From: Trissonchulus latispiculum
Taxonomy: Eukaryota > Nematoda > Enoplea > Enoplida > Ironidae
Length of the DNA: 64,000 bases
Reading direction: 5' to 3'
Assembly (NCBI GenBank): GCA_030248195.1
Contig: JASAND010013010.1
Location: forward strand, 1-64,000
The translations under genes and the position numbers were made by a program. The notes beneath the pieces are model-generated. The model was not told the DNA's origin. It searched no databases and worked only from the letters and a program-made list of their open reading frames with translations. Shown piece after piece: positions 1-10,515 of the stretch; position 1 is the first letter of the stretch; every line of letters starts with the position of its first letter.

Positions 1-957
1 GCGTCCTTGCCACGACAATACTACGAATTTCATCATTTCTTAGAAATGCCTTACGTTGTTGCTGAATTTATGAGGGATTACCTAAACCGAACTATATAAT
101 TTTTTATATAGTTAAAAATATCTCGTTTTACGCAACATAATAATCTAAAAATTATTGCTGTACGAGTTTCCTAGCTCAAGCTAAGTATTTAATTTGGTGA
201 AAACGCCCGTTTTTGAAATGTCAGCGTAGCATGTTTATACGCTGAGAATCCCCCTCGAGATTTCGGCCTTAATGTTTAGAGCATCTTGCAACCTTATTCT
301 ATCAGGAAGAGTTGAGTGTCTTACTCTTGGTATTACAAACTCTTGGTTAAACTGAAGTTAGGGCCAACTGTAATTTAGCTCAAAGTCTGCTTTAGAGTTG
401 AGCAAAGCCACAGCTCAGTAACAGCTTTAATCAGAAAGTGAAAGAAAGAAAAGTTGTCAGTTTGTGGAGAACCTCATTACACTCATAGATACAGCACAAG
501 ATTGAATCGCTGGGTTGAAGTGTTTAGCTGTTAACTTTTTTGTTTTTTAACTAATTTTGTCCAACATATTTGAACAACTATCGGTCAACTCAAAGAATTC
601 GACAATGACAACTGATGTTATTTGTAACCACTAACCACAAAGGAATTTTGGAAATGTTTCGTTGTTGGATGTCAACTGAAGTGTAAGCAAACAGACGTCA
701 ATCGGCTCGTTCAGCTTGCGAAACTAGGAGGATGGTAGAAACTTGGCGGGTGAACAGTTGACTACTTTTGTTTATAACATAATTAATTTTCTTTGATTAG
801 TCGTACAGTTAATCACTCAGTTCTGTTTTTTGAGTGAAGAAGGTCTACTATTTTAGATTTCTTTCCATTTCTTCAGTAGCCGCTGACAGAGCGAATTCAC
901 ACGGATTTTCCTGGCCCTTGGATGCGTTATGGCTTTCCTTGTGTGGCTGCAACCTCC
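1..957. other. unassigned AT-rich sequence
   Basis: No convincing open frame, RNA gene or repeat was recognised here. It ends at the 7-bp target duplication of the hairpin element that follows. Confidence 0.5.
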
Positions 958-964
958 CTACAAG

Positions 965-1148
965 CAAGAGTACATAATATAAGAGTGTGACTCTAAGTCT
1001 AATATAAGAGTGTGAATATAAGGTCTAATTTGCGGGGGGTCACTAGGGTTTGATTTGCGGGGAGGGACCGTTAGCGCGCAGAGCATAGGTTTTGCTCTTA
1101 TAACATAGAGCTTGCCTAGTGGCATACTCTTATAATTATGTACTCCTG
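965..1148. mobile_element. CAAGAGTAC-family MITE, 184 bp, 7-bp TSD
   Basis: The left end reads CAAGAGTACATAAT and the right end ATTATGTACTCCTG, which are inverted repeats. The element is flanked by exact direct repeats CTACAAG at 958-964 and 1149-1155. The interior holds G-runs (GCGGGGGGTCACTAGGGTTTG) and is non-coding. The same insertion, with the same flank, is present in the reverse copy near 45311, so it predates duplication of this repeat block. Confidence 0.85.
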
Positions 1149-1155
1149 CTACAAG

Positions 1156-1876
1156 TAAATAGTTCGAATTGATCCGGCTTTGACGTTGCACGAATAGATA
1201 CAGGAGTACATAATTAATAAGTGTGAGACGTGTCTCGCGAGCCATGTTCTTACTGCCCCCGCAATTGCATACCAAGTGGACCCTCCCCCGTAAATCAGTG
1301 CCCAGTACGCTGTTCCTTAATATATTGTGTTATTGCAAATGTATTGACCTTAATTATTTACGAACATTTCCGTCATAAGTGGATGCATATGACCATACAT
1401 CAACACGTGGTCAAATTCTGGGGGGAGTCCACGAGGGATATACCACTCAAAAACAGCTCATAGTGCTAAGAGCTCCTAAATTTACTACTTATGAGAAAAG
1501 TTAGGAGAATGGTTGTTTCGCGAAGACCTCCTAAACGAAGAAACCTCCTAAACCGGCTCCTAAAATTAGTAGGCCAAAATCGGTCTCATAACGCACTCTC
1601 AAATGCTATTTGTTCAAACTTTAGCTAAGACAACGGTGCAATGTAATGTAGTCCTCTCGGAAAAGTTCTGTAAAAGCTTATTAGTATTTTGATTAGCTTC
1701 AGCTGCTGAATATATAGTAAAAATACATAATAGTAAATATTTTGAATTTTGTCATTACCTTTGTCAAGAAATAAGAAACACGTTAATTTTACCCTTGCCT
1801 TAAATTGAGAAATTTCTATTTAAATGTTCTAGTTCCTATCATATTTAGTAGGTGAATCCCTATAATATAAAGTCAT
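1156..1876 (+). repeat. repeat A, copy 1 (left part)
   Basis: This segment recurs in reverse at about 44764-45310, and its 1471-1876 part recurs at 55148-55554. It contains self-complementary blocks built on GCTCCTAAATTTACTA and its complement. A second CAGGAGTACATAATTAATAAG start at 1201 resembles the CAAGAGTAC elements but has no visible partner end. A 77-codon open frame at 1230-1463 is also open in the reverse copy (44992-45210); I see no domain in it and regard it as repeat sequence. Confidence 0.75.
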
Positions 1877-2894
1877 TTAAGGTGCTGGTTTCCTTTCGGG
1901 CATTTTTGACTCCTACGGCTTTAATCCTTTACACAAAGGGCTAAAACTTTCGAACTAACCTATCTCCGTGCTCTTTGACATTTTAGGACCAGTCCCGTAT
2001 TCTTAGGCCAAAAGATAAGAAAGTTTTGGTTTTTGGCCTTAATCTCCCAGTAGGTAAACAAAACACGGGATTGGTTGGTATGGCTGGAAAGAGGACTCGA
2101 AAATGAACATTTTTGCTCTTACAACTTTTGACCTATCTCCAGTGGTTAAGTCAGTATAAGCAAAAAACTGTTTTTAGGGTCAAAAAATTGCCATTTTCGA
2201 GGAAATCAGTTTTTTCAAAATTACTGCAACATGTTTTGGACAAAATTGGCTTAGTTATGCTCAATCGATACATCGTCCAAATGCACATTTTATGAATGCC
2301 TATTAGCCGGACTTTATTGCTTTCAGCTAGAGATTTGGCCGAAAAACCATTTTGGCAAAACTGCGATTATTTTGTTTCGAACATCGATTTCTCAAAAACT
2401 ACTCGACGGATTCCGGAGATTTTCGGCAGAATCAAAATTCGAACTTCTGCGGAGGGGCGATTTTCTTGGTTTGGGCTAAAACATATTGAGTTGCAAGAAA
2501 ACTCAATGCGAAGTTGCGAAATTTCGTGTTACTGTGCATTTGGCCAATTTTCTCGACCGTTAAGACCTGCTGAGCCAAATCCAAGAAAAACGTCCCTCGG
2601 CCCATATGTCCATCATATCGTGGCACAAAAAGAACTTTTGGCTGATTCTTCAGTTTTGAGAAATCGATGTTCAAAAACTTTTGGTCTATATTCATCCTGT
2701 TAAATGTCAGCTTGTCAGAAAATTTCTGCTATTTTTTTGCTAATTTTGCCAGTTATGTAAGCTCTTGTGAAGGTACAGATAATAAGCTTTAAAACGATGT
2801 ATAAAGCTCTTTGCAACTCCCAACATTGCGAAAGTTATAGCGTTTCAAAAAAATCACAACAAAAGCACTGCACAAAAGGATACCACCACCTTAA
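1877..2894 (+). mobile_element. TTAA-flanked element, family C, full length (1,018 bp)
   Basis: It starts TTAAGGTGCTGGTTTCCTTT and ends AAAGGATACCACCACCTTAA, so it has short imperfect inverted ends and a TTAA on each side. Repeat A copy 3 at 55555-55558 has the flanking sequence joined at a single TTAA, which is an empty site. TTAA duplication is known for piggyBac-like transposons. No transposase frame is visible, so this is a non-autonomous copy. Short open frames inside are not convincing genes. Confidence 0.85.
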
Positions 2895-3023
2895 AATTGT
2901 AAGTCTCTTAGCTTTTACAGCACACAACATACTATCCCAGCGTGAAAGAAAGTTAAGAAAGTTAAGAAATTGGAAAGTTAAGACAAAGGCGGTGGTGGTT
3001 ATGAGAGAATGTCTAGGAGCAGT

Positions 3024-3545
3024 TTGAGGTGGTGATTCATTTTGGACACATACTGTTATATGGCGGCGTAAATCAAGATGAAATTTGATGAAACTTTCCG
3101 AAATAAGTTCTTTTAGTATTCTAACACCCTCCCGCAATCCCGATTCAAAAATTCGAGATTTCCGGTCAGAGTGGTTTTTCCCAATTTCTGAACGTTTGGC
3201 AGCTGCTATACAATTATGACTATATTCTTTCGAAAGAACTCATTGAGCTTCACATCTATGATTTCACAATAAATAAAAAGTCGCCTCCAGCTATTTGATG
3301 GAAGCATCGAATGATATAACCGATGTCTCGCGAAAAACTTTACTTGAGTCTGCAAAATTCTGGAAAATTATGCTTCTTCTAAAATGTGTTAAAAATAAGT
3401 TTAGAGAAGCAACATTAGTTTCATGGCATTCATTAAAAAGAGAAAATGCCAAGCTACATTTTGATATAAAAATGGCTTCTTAACTCCAAGTAATGAATGA
3501 GTGATAATGGTGCAAACTTTATGTGACCAAAGGGAATCACCTTAA
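3024..3545 (+). mobile_element. TTAA-flanked element, family B, internally deleted (522 bp)
   Basis: The left end is TTGAGGTGGTGATTC (TTAA mutated to TTGA) and the right end is GGAATCACCTTAA. Repeat A copy 3 carries a single TTAA at 55675-55678 at the matching point, the empty site. Full-length relatives of about 985 bp lie at 9457-10439 and, in reverse, at 21680-22667. Non-coding. Confidence 0.8.
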
Positions 3546-4149
3546 GAGGAGCATTGTGAAACAGTTTAGGAGCCTCACATAAATTGCTCGTAAACTGTCC
3601 ATAAGATTCAAGCTTCATCTAAGCTAGGAGCTAGATTCAAAAGCCCTTTGTGAAACGCCCTACTGGTACAGAAGAGAATTGCAGATGAAGAAACAACTCA
3701 CAGAATTCTAAACAGCAAGGCTGTAGACTGACAGAGACTTGCAAGGTTCATGTTCTGAACCAAGAAATGCTTTCTAGTCTGAAAACAAAATTTATTAAGT
3801 GCAGTCAAAATGTCGAAACGCATTGAGTTTGTTCTAAGATTCGAAGACCCATCTTTCGCAAAAATTTGTCAGCTAACGCAGATTTATTGAACCGTTTTGT
3901 CCACGGAATATTTGAACACACAAGCACAGTTTTACTTGAGTTTCACATGGAGTTTTACGATTAAGAAGACAACATCTTTAACTATATGTATAACTGTATA
4001 CATGACTATTCTCATTAAATTGTAACTTTCACAAAAGTAACACTATCTTTTGATTTGTCTTCTATGGCGGCTAACTACTTACATCATATGTAGTTATCAT
4101 CAAACTTCCGGTTTGTGCCATGTCAGGTTCTTCGTCAATTGGTATTAGA
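3546..4149. other. end of repeat A and unassigned sequence
   Basis: The first ~110 bp continue repeat A (compare 55679-55720). From about 3900 the sequence resembles, in reverse, the stretch near 49640-49850 upstream of another CAA-repeat unit. No gene is recognised. Confidence 0.5.
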
Positions 4150-4325
4150 TCATTCTTCTAAAGCTTTTGCCTTGCACCTTTTTTCTGAAGGTGCCGGAAT
4201 GTTTTGAAAGAATCCAAACTGGAATTTTTGAATGTCATATGCATCATACGGCACGACCGCATCTTGCTTCCGCTCTAGAGGTGTTCTGCTGTGGAATACA
4301 CAAGACTTTCGATTAAGCTTTTGGA

Positions 4326-4563
4326 CCGATGCCACCTGCGAGGTGGAGCTACCATAAGACCTCCATTACGATTGCTGAAAGACATTTCTCTCGGTTTGAG
4401 CTAAAACGTCTACAGTTGTATACAGCTGTTTTTGCTAATTTTGCTTGCTTCGTAAGCTCATGTATAACGATGTATAAAGCTCTTTCAAACTCACAAAATT
4501 GCGAAAGTTATAGCGTTTCGAAAAATCACAAAAGCAGTGCACAAAAGGATACCAGCACCTTAA
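4326..4563 (+). mobile_element. family C TTAA element, right-end fragment
   Basis: This segment matches the right part of the 1,018-bp family C element, including the block ATAAAGCTCTTTC and the terminal GGATACCAGCACCTTAA, with TTAA at 4560-4563. The left end is missing. The same fragment with the same right flank occurs at about 55780-56221. Confidence 0.7.
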
Positions 4564-4659
4564 GCGATCTGATCCGCACAGTGTGCAAACTCATTACTCC
4601 TTGTGATAAAAATTAGAGACTTTAAAATTCACCCTAGCTTCGATCTGCGTACAAAAAAT

Positions 4660-4770
4660 ACTACTTCAAAGTTCGTACCATACAAAAGATTTGGCTTACA
4701 TGTTCAGCTTTCATTGGCTGAATAGGTAATTCGATGTTTAGAACGTTACACTATAAGAAGCTTTTAAATC
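4660..4770 (+). promoter_or_regulatory. promoter-like block shared with the LRAT-family genes
   Basis: A block of about 110 bp contains CTTACATGTTCAGCTTTCATTG, GAACG and ACACTATAAGAAGC, the last being TATA-like. The same order of elements precedes the signal-peptide ATG of the LRAT-like gene at 20252 and the CAA-repeat units at 49180-49280 (reverse) and 56310-56420. Conservation between two unrelated coding sequences suggests a core promoter or a mobilised 5' region. No expression evidence is available here. Confidence 0.5.
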
Positions 4771-4816
4771 TCGGAAGACCTGACATAGGGAGATTGCATC
4801 AACGCTTGAAGGGGAT

Positions 4817-5123
4817 GGCTGCAAAGTTTTGCAGTCATCCTGCTAAATTCGAATTATTTCGAACCTTCTTTGCAGCCACCCCCTTCAAGCTTCCCCCCTC
4901 CCGTTGGAACAACAGCCATACCAACAACAACAACAGCACCAACAGCAGCAGCAACAACAGCAGCAACAACTGCAATAACTGCAACAACTGCAACTGCAAC
5001 AACAGCAAGAACACCGATCTAGGAGCCCCCCTCTCTCGCCAGGGGTTACCAGGCGAGCGGTATGCACAACCCCAAAAGTATGTCCCTTATTTATTTCTAT
5101 TATATTATAATCTATTATGCTAA
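4817..5123 (+). CDS. Asn/Ser-rich repeat ORF from a CAA/CAG-repeat unit
   Basis: An ATG at 4817 opens a frame beginning MAAKFCSHPAKFELFRTFFA, followed by a run of Asn, Ser and Cys from a CAACAACAGC repeat, then a tail. The same MAAKFC start, in frame with an Asn run, is present in the reverse copy ending at 49117 and in a third copy at 56470, where the frame gives Thr instead. The first 90 bp are flanked by a near-perfect inverted repeat (GGGGATGGCTGCAAAG and CTTTGCAGCCACCCCC). A donor-like CGGTATGC follows the repeat where related copies have CGGTAAGC. Whether it is translated, and in which frame, is uncertain. No function is recognised. Confidence 0.35.
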
Positions 5124-5282
5124 ATAATAGAAATGCTAGAGCCGAAAGTGGAAAAACGCGCCACCCTTGACTCAATTATTGCGTCTAGTTGGCTTAAACA
5201 TACACCCTATTCCATAAATCCACTTCCTTCAAGAGGCTCTTCACCTACCATCACCATCTGAACCTGAACAGAAAAGTTAGCC

Positions 5283-5618
5283 ATGGATCGTTTTGAAAGA
5301 AATATCGATACACTGCGACTATTGTGTCGCTGCAAAAGTGGTAAGCAAAGAGATGCAATTAGTGTTCATGGAAGTTCCGACCTGATTAAAGCTATTTGCG
5401 ATTGTGCAGAAAACATCCTCTCCGGCAACGTACAGATATCCAGTAAAGAGAAGGCCAGACTAGCAAGATACAAACACGCCCTAAGAACCCTACGCAAGAA
5501 ACGAGTCAGTCTTAACAAGAAGAAGAAACTCATCGTTCAACACGGAGGATTTTTGCCAGCTCTCCTGGGACCTATTGTAGGTATTGTCAGTGGACTGCTC
5601 GGAAATCTCATAAGATAA
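5283..5618 (+). CDS. small basic protein with C-terminal hydrophobic Gly-rich tail, Polinton/adintovirus-like
   Basis: An intact 111-codon frame with a good ATG context (GCCATGG). The N-terminal ~50 residues include paired Cys (CRC, CDC). A Lys/Arg-rich middle follows at about residues 56-82 (RTLRKKRVSLNKKKKL), then a conserved-looking QHGGFLPALLGP segment leading to a hydrophobic Gly-rich tail. This architecture resembles the small core-like proteins I know next to Polinton/adintovirus gene sets in invertebrate genomes. The family assignment is from memory of its general pattern and is not tested. No polymerase, integrase, protease or capsid gene is visible nearby, so if correct this is an isolated remnant or domesticated copy. 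The frame has no break. Upstream lies the CAA-repeat unit. Confidence 0.5.
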   Translation: MDRFERNIDTLRLLCRCKSGKQRDAISVHGSSDLIKAICDCAENILSGNVQISSKEKARLARYKHALRTLRKKRVSLNKKKKLIVQHGGFLPALLGPIVGIVSGLLGNLIR

Positions 5619-5625
5619 TAAAAAC

Positions 5626-5937
5626 TTATAAACTCTTGGTTAGACCGTGAAATCGAGACCGGCCGTTGCCACAGTTCTGGCTCAACGCTTCTTCGACGAG
5701 CTCTGACGAGTTAAACTTACCTAATTGAACTGGAATTTGGTAGAAGGTTGAAATGATATAAAGTGTTGCGATGTCCACACCGGGATAAGGACATTCGGCT
5801 GGATATTTATGGAAACAACTTCTTCTATAGAGCAAGATTGGCGTATCAAGCAATCTAAGCCCATGCGAAATGTTGCAAGCTTTCGGTGAGTGAAAAAGCT
5901 GTGTTTGGATAAGAAGATTTCTTTTACACTGAAGCAA
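5626..5937 (-). pseudogene. ionotropic-receptor-like ligand-binding fragment
   Basis: The reverse frame contains LDTPILLYRRSCFHKYP followed by AECPYPGVDIATLYIISTFY and a GNGRSRFHGLTKSL end. It aligns residue for residue with the ORF at 35258-35626 (CPNPGADIRTLY, GSGRARFYTFEGLVDSL). The CPxPGxDI segment is typical of nematode ionotropic-glutamate-receptor-like proteins with an extracellular solute-binding fold. Only the N-terminal lobe is present. No channel segments are seen on the same strand downstream (lower coordinates), so this is a fragment or single exon. The true start is not resolved. Confidence 0.5.
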
Positions 5938-6163
5938 GGTTAATTAGATATTGTAATTCAATAGGTCAAAGCTTTTGGCATAAACCGTTGAAGTAACATT
6001 CATGTAGATTATTTACAAATTAATCTAAATCAAATCTTTATCACTGCGACTCCATTAACTGCCTGACTGTTTCATGGAGAAATTTTGCTATTTGCTCTTT
6101 TGCTAGTGTGCACAGTTGTACAATAGAACAATGGCGCATATTATTGATTCGCTAAGATTCTAT

Positions 6164-6573
6164 CAAGAGTACATAATACATAAGAGTATGACAGCTGGCA
6201 TACTCTATGTATTATGAGCTCGCTACTTCCGATGCTCGCTATCGGGTGACCCCCCCCCAATAAATCAGACCCCCTCACCCCGCCCCTATACATGTACGTG
6301 GTCCAAACGTGCTCGTGCTTGTATATTTTGTACACAGATGTGTAAATCATACAAGCTTAAACCCCATACACAAATAGGGGCCCCGTCAAGTTTAACATAT
6401 AAGTATACTAACATAGACCCCGACCCCCCGTTTGGACGCCGTACATGTATTGGAGCGAGGTCAAGGGGGGTCTGATTTATGGGGGGGTCAGCCGATAGCG
6501 TGCAGAGGATGTAGCGAGATCATAATACATAGCGTATGACGCTTGTCATACTCTTATGTATTATGTACTCTTG
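6164..6573. mobile_element. CAAGAGTAC-family MITE, 410 bp, 7-bp TSD
   Basis: The ends CAAGAGTACATAATACATAA and TTATGTATTATGTACTCTTG are perfect inverted repeats. Exact 7-bp duplications ATTCTAT lie at 6157-6163 and 6574-6580. The interior has C-runs and G-runs (ACCCCCCCCCAATAAATCAG and a complementary block) that extend the palindrome. No coding frame is convincing. Confidence 0.9.
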
Positions 6574-6619
6574 ATTCTATTATATCGCACGATGCTTGGA
6601 GAAAACAAAATTTCCAATA

Positions 6620-7150
6620 TACAAGCAATATTTTGTGCAAAAGGTGTGTTTCCGGGACGGACATTTTAGTAAATTGTAAGCCTGCTGCGCAGCCAATAGT
6701 TGTTCATAACTGGTTTTCCTGCTTATTAACAAAAACTACAACGTGTAAAACATTGTGATTTTTATAAGATGTTTGAAGGAATTACCGATACATCGATAAA
6801 TAATGGAAAATTTGTAACTTGGCTAGCTTTTTCTTCTTCAGTTTTATGCTTTGAAGAATGTTGGCTGAGCAGTTAATGAAAACGTTTGGTGAGTCATCAG
6901 AATACAGAACATGGAGCTGTCATGTTACAGAAGGAATTTACTTTCACATATGCGTAATTACATTGATTAGAAATTAGAAACTTTGGAAATTAGAAATTCA
7001 CACGCAAAAGATGCCGGCCCTATCTTAAACCACTGCACACACGCTTTTATGATGAAACCTATCTTTTTCAAGCAAAATGCGTGCGTGTGAGGGGCACGGA
7101 CCGAGCAAACATAAGAGGCCTGCTGCGCTGAGGCGCAGCAGGAAAAAGCA
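6620..7150. repeat. repeat F, copy 1 (CCTGCTGCGC palindrome)
   Basis: It includes AAGCCTGCTGCGCAGCC at about 6678 and the hairpin CCTGCTGCGC-TGAG-GCGCAGCAGG at about 7119-7142. Equivalent pairs occur at 28347/28885 and 37558/38018. The sequence around 6620-6670 matches both flanks of the foldback at 26985-28324 and so represents its unoccupied version. Non-coding. Confidence 0.6.
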
Positions 7151-8000
7151 ATGGCTAGCTAAGCAAGAGCCTATTCAAATGCAGTGGATATCGTTTTGAA
7201 AACGGGTTTAATTTTAAGCATTCTTTGCTTTGAGCAGTGCTTTGGAGAGACTTCTGGGAATACAATTAGACAGGCAATTGTAAGTGCCGAACAAATCGGG
7301 TCTACTCTAATTTTGGCCAAAACCTACGAAATAGCCGATTTAAGATCTGTTTTCACGGTGAGATCCCTGTCTAAGCGGGGGCTGAATCAATCTCCAGCTC
7401 GAAGTAAGTTAGTTCATAATAATTCGGGATTCACTTTGATTACCAGAGAAGGAGGCATTAGAACTGTTTTTATATCTGTTTTTATATTATATATTTATAT
7501 TTATATTTTATTTATATTTTATATCTGACAGTTTTTATATCTCTTTGTCTCCTTTGTGTACATTTGGCTATCCTTGAACTGTTTAGCATTATTTTCGATC
7601 GGTAAAAGGTTTATTAAGTCTATGAAGACTTCTACACCGGATAAGCAACTACTTAGCTAAACAGTTTTGAATGGTAGAATAATCAATCAGATGTCTAACA
7701 TTCAAGTCTGAAATTTTTGGCAGACTGCCTTTCTTAAGCTTCGTGGTTTGCCTTGAAGATTCGCAAACCTCAAATCTTAGGCGTTCAAAACAGAAACTTT
7801 GAAATTTCCGTTCATCTTACTTCGTAGTCATCCGAAGTATGTGTTTCAAGGAACTTTCGTATTCCCTATTGGTTTTGTTTGCTGTTATGGAGACTTCTCC
7901 AAAGCTAGTCTTCATTATTTAAAGAAATACAATAACGCAAAATCGGACCAGGGCTTTATTATCGATAAACGTCGCATAAATTACTACGAAATCTTTGCTT
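7151..8000. repeat. unassigned repeat, related to 50150-50815
   Basis: Blocks such as TATCTCTTTGTCTCC, TATCCTTGAACTG and TAAAGAAATACAA recur in the same order near 50150-50815. An open frame at 7184-7528 has a signal-peptide-like hydrophobic N-terminus (TGLILSILCFEQCFG) but no ATG in frame and a low-complexity Ile/Tyr end. I do not call it a gene. Confidence 0.35.
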
Positions 8001-9456
8001 AGTTACCAAGTGATACTCTATGAAATTTAGTTTGTAAGGGTTTCAAGCATTTGAAGTAAGGATTCGAGTGCCGCCAGGCGTCTTATTTATCTAATTCCTG
8101 GTAAGCTGAAAATTGTTTTATTCCATACACTAAGCCAGAGTGTTTACGCATTAGCCTAGTCTCATTCACGGTTGTCCAAAGTTCTGTAGCACTCTCAGAA
8201 AAACTCTTTTCTGCATCCTGTTCTGGTCCTATTGTGCCTTATCTTTTGCAATGTGACGAATTGCCAAACCAGCACACGTCTTCAATCCATGACAATCCGG
8301 AAAGAAGAATCAGCTCTTCCAACCCGTAGCATACTTTAAGAAGTAGCTGGTTCGCCGCAACTCATGATCCTGAAACCCGCACACGTCTAAGGTGACATCA
8401 TCCTGGAAAGACCAGAATTTAGAATCAACTCGAAATCCGAATTAAGAGTGTTATTCAGGCCCAAAAATTGAAAACCATTAGCGAGCGCCCTTGACCAGAC
8501 AAATACCAGGTAACACCTGTGGGTCCTTTGGGCCTGGATAAATTGAATGGGTTGAAAGCCCATCGGATTTCTCACGACGATGGTTCCAAGATGATCTTCA
8601 TTTTATTTGAGCATTTGATTTTGATTTTGGTTAATTTTGATCTTGAGTTTGGTTTTGACATTAATAATTTTATTTTAGTTTGACTGTTGGTTGGGAAAGT
8701 ACAAGTGGCTTACTCTTCTTCTAATATATAGGAGAAAATCATGGACTCTTGGTTATAGTTGAGCTTTGTTGCGATATAAAGATTCCTCTTTTTTAAGAAT
8801 CAAGAAGTGCAATGCCATGGCGTCAGTACTCCAGTAATGTGATGTCTTTGATAATATGAAGATTATTTGCCTTGGTGTTCAAGGACAGGATCCTATTGAC
8901 AAGGAACCTCTGCACAACATGTTACTTGATTTAACACTTTGCATGCCCAAACAATTTTGGCAGCTTTCATGGGACGCTCACGCCTTAACACATTGTAGAA
9001 ACTTAAAAACGATCGCTACATCTTACTCTAACCTAGTATTTATTAGACATTAAAGGTGCGCAAATAGGACGCCCCCAGCCGTTAACAGTGTTTAAATAGG
9101 ACGCCCTTTATTCCAGAAAATACGTTTTAACATAGGATCCATTGGCCGATATGTGGACCATGGGCGTCCGGCAATAGGATGCTCATGGCCTATATATGGG
9201 CCAGGGGCATGCAAAGTGTGAAACAGCACAAAATTAACTAAGCGAGTGTGTCCTAGTTTTTGACATCGTTCTAGAATAGCGGTCAGGAATCGGAACAACC
9301 TTAGAAATGGCACTGACAATAAATGCATCTACTATAAAACCGTGGACTGCACCAAAATATTTTAAGAAGAGCTGCTGAATAGCAGAAGACTAACTACTAT
9401 TTTAGTTTTCAATTCAAACATCGAATTTAATAGTCTTCTGCTATTTGATAGCTATT
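8001..9456. other. unassigned; degenerate ATAGGACGCCC repeats at 9060-9210
   Basis: No gene is recognised. At 9060-9210 the motif ATAGGACGCCC and derivatives (ATAGGATCC, ATAGGATGC) recur about every 45-60 bp. At 9400-9460 a short palindrome TAGTCTTCTGCTATT precedes the next element. The block GTGGCTTACTCTTCTTCTAATATATA near 8706 recurs upstream of the second lgc copy near 15890. Confidence 0.35.
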
Positions 9457-10439
9457 CCTAAGGTGGTGATTCCTTTTGGGCAGATATTGTTGGTTGACGG
9501 TTCAAATCAAAATGAAATTTGACGAAACTTTCCAAAATAAGTTCTTTTAGCATTCAACACTCTCCGCGCAATCCCGCTTCAAAAAATGCGACGTCTCCGT
9601 TCAGTTTCGTTTTTGCCGATTTTAGACAGGTAGACAGTTGCCGTTCAGCTACGACTACCTTCGTTCGAAAGAACTTGTTGAGCTCTACATTTTTGCTTTC
9701 TGAAGCACCTTTCTAGCTTTTTGCTATCGTGAGATGTAGCCGATTTTCTTATCTTGGCGTTGAAAACTTGTCATTTACTCAGAAATCAAATAATCCGCCA
9801 TTTCTTGAGCTACACAAGCCGTAAAATTAAACTACGGGTGTCAATTTGAAGGTCTCGTTGAGGCCGATTTTCCGTGGCATTATACTTTTCTAACTGCTAT
9901 CATAAAAAATGTAGTTTTTGCAAAAACATGACCAAATGTTTTCCAGCGATTGTGGAGCATTTACTATGCAAGCTATAGGGTTGCCATTTACTAGACGTAT
10001 TCTACACAAAAATACCCAGGGACCCTTTTTAGTTGCCCCGATTGTTGCTTTCTAGCTAAGGTGGTCACTTGCCAAAGTTGGGAAAAGTAGGCAAAATCCA
10101 GATTGCGCATACATTTTAGCTAATTTCTTTATAACGAAGAGCGGTTTCATAATAATTAAAAAAGGGTCCCCAGCTATTTCATAGCAGAATCGAATAATGT
10201 GGCCGATGCCTCACGAAAAAATTTACTTTAGTCTGCAAAAAGTCTGGAAAGTTAAATTATTTCTAAAATGCAGTAAAATAATTTCCTAGAACTAAACTTA
10301 GTTTCGTTATATTCATTAAAAAGAGCAAATGCTAAGCTGCATTTTGATATAAAAATGGCTTCTTAGCTTAAAATTCTTAATGAATGAATGAGTAATAACG
10401 GATCAAAGTTGATGTCTCCAAAAGAAATCACCACCTTAA
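9457..10439 (+). mobile_element. TTAA-flanked element, family B, full length (983 bp)
   Basis: The left end CTAAGGTGGTGATTCCTTTT (first base mutated from TTAA) and right end AAGAAATCACCACCTTAA are inverted repeats. The interior matches the reverse copy at 21680-22667, including GATTGTTGCTTTCTAGCTAA. Truncated pieces of the same interior sit at about 29660, 39480 and 40210. Non-coding. It lies just upstream of the lgc pseudogene exon. Confidence 0.75.
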
Positions 10440-10515
10440 ACGGATGTTAATGCAGTCCAGGGTAAATTAAATATTAATTTAATTTTTGTCGTCTGCATTT
10501 GTTTTTGTTTTTTAG

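Noticed and set aside
1230..1463. 77-codon ORF in repeat A as a gene
   Set aside because: It lies within repeat sequence with no recognised domain; the only other copy is part of the same duplicated block, so the open frame may just be inherited.
4885..5175. Reverse-strand polycysteine frames opposite the CAA tracts (also 56510-56710 and 59463-59690)
   Set aside because: They are the complement of CAG/CAA repeats read in another frame and have no conserved start or domain.
7184..7528. Signal-peptide-like ORF near the MITE cluster
   Set aside because: No in-frame ATG, and the end is low-complexity Ile/Tyr; it overlaps a dispersed repeat.
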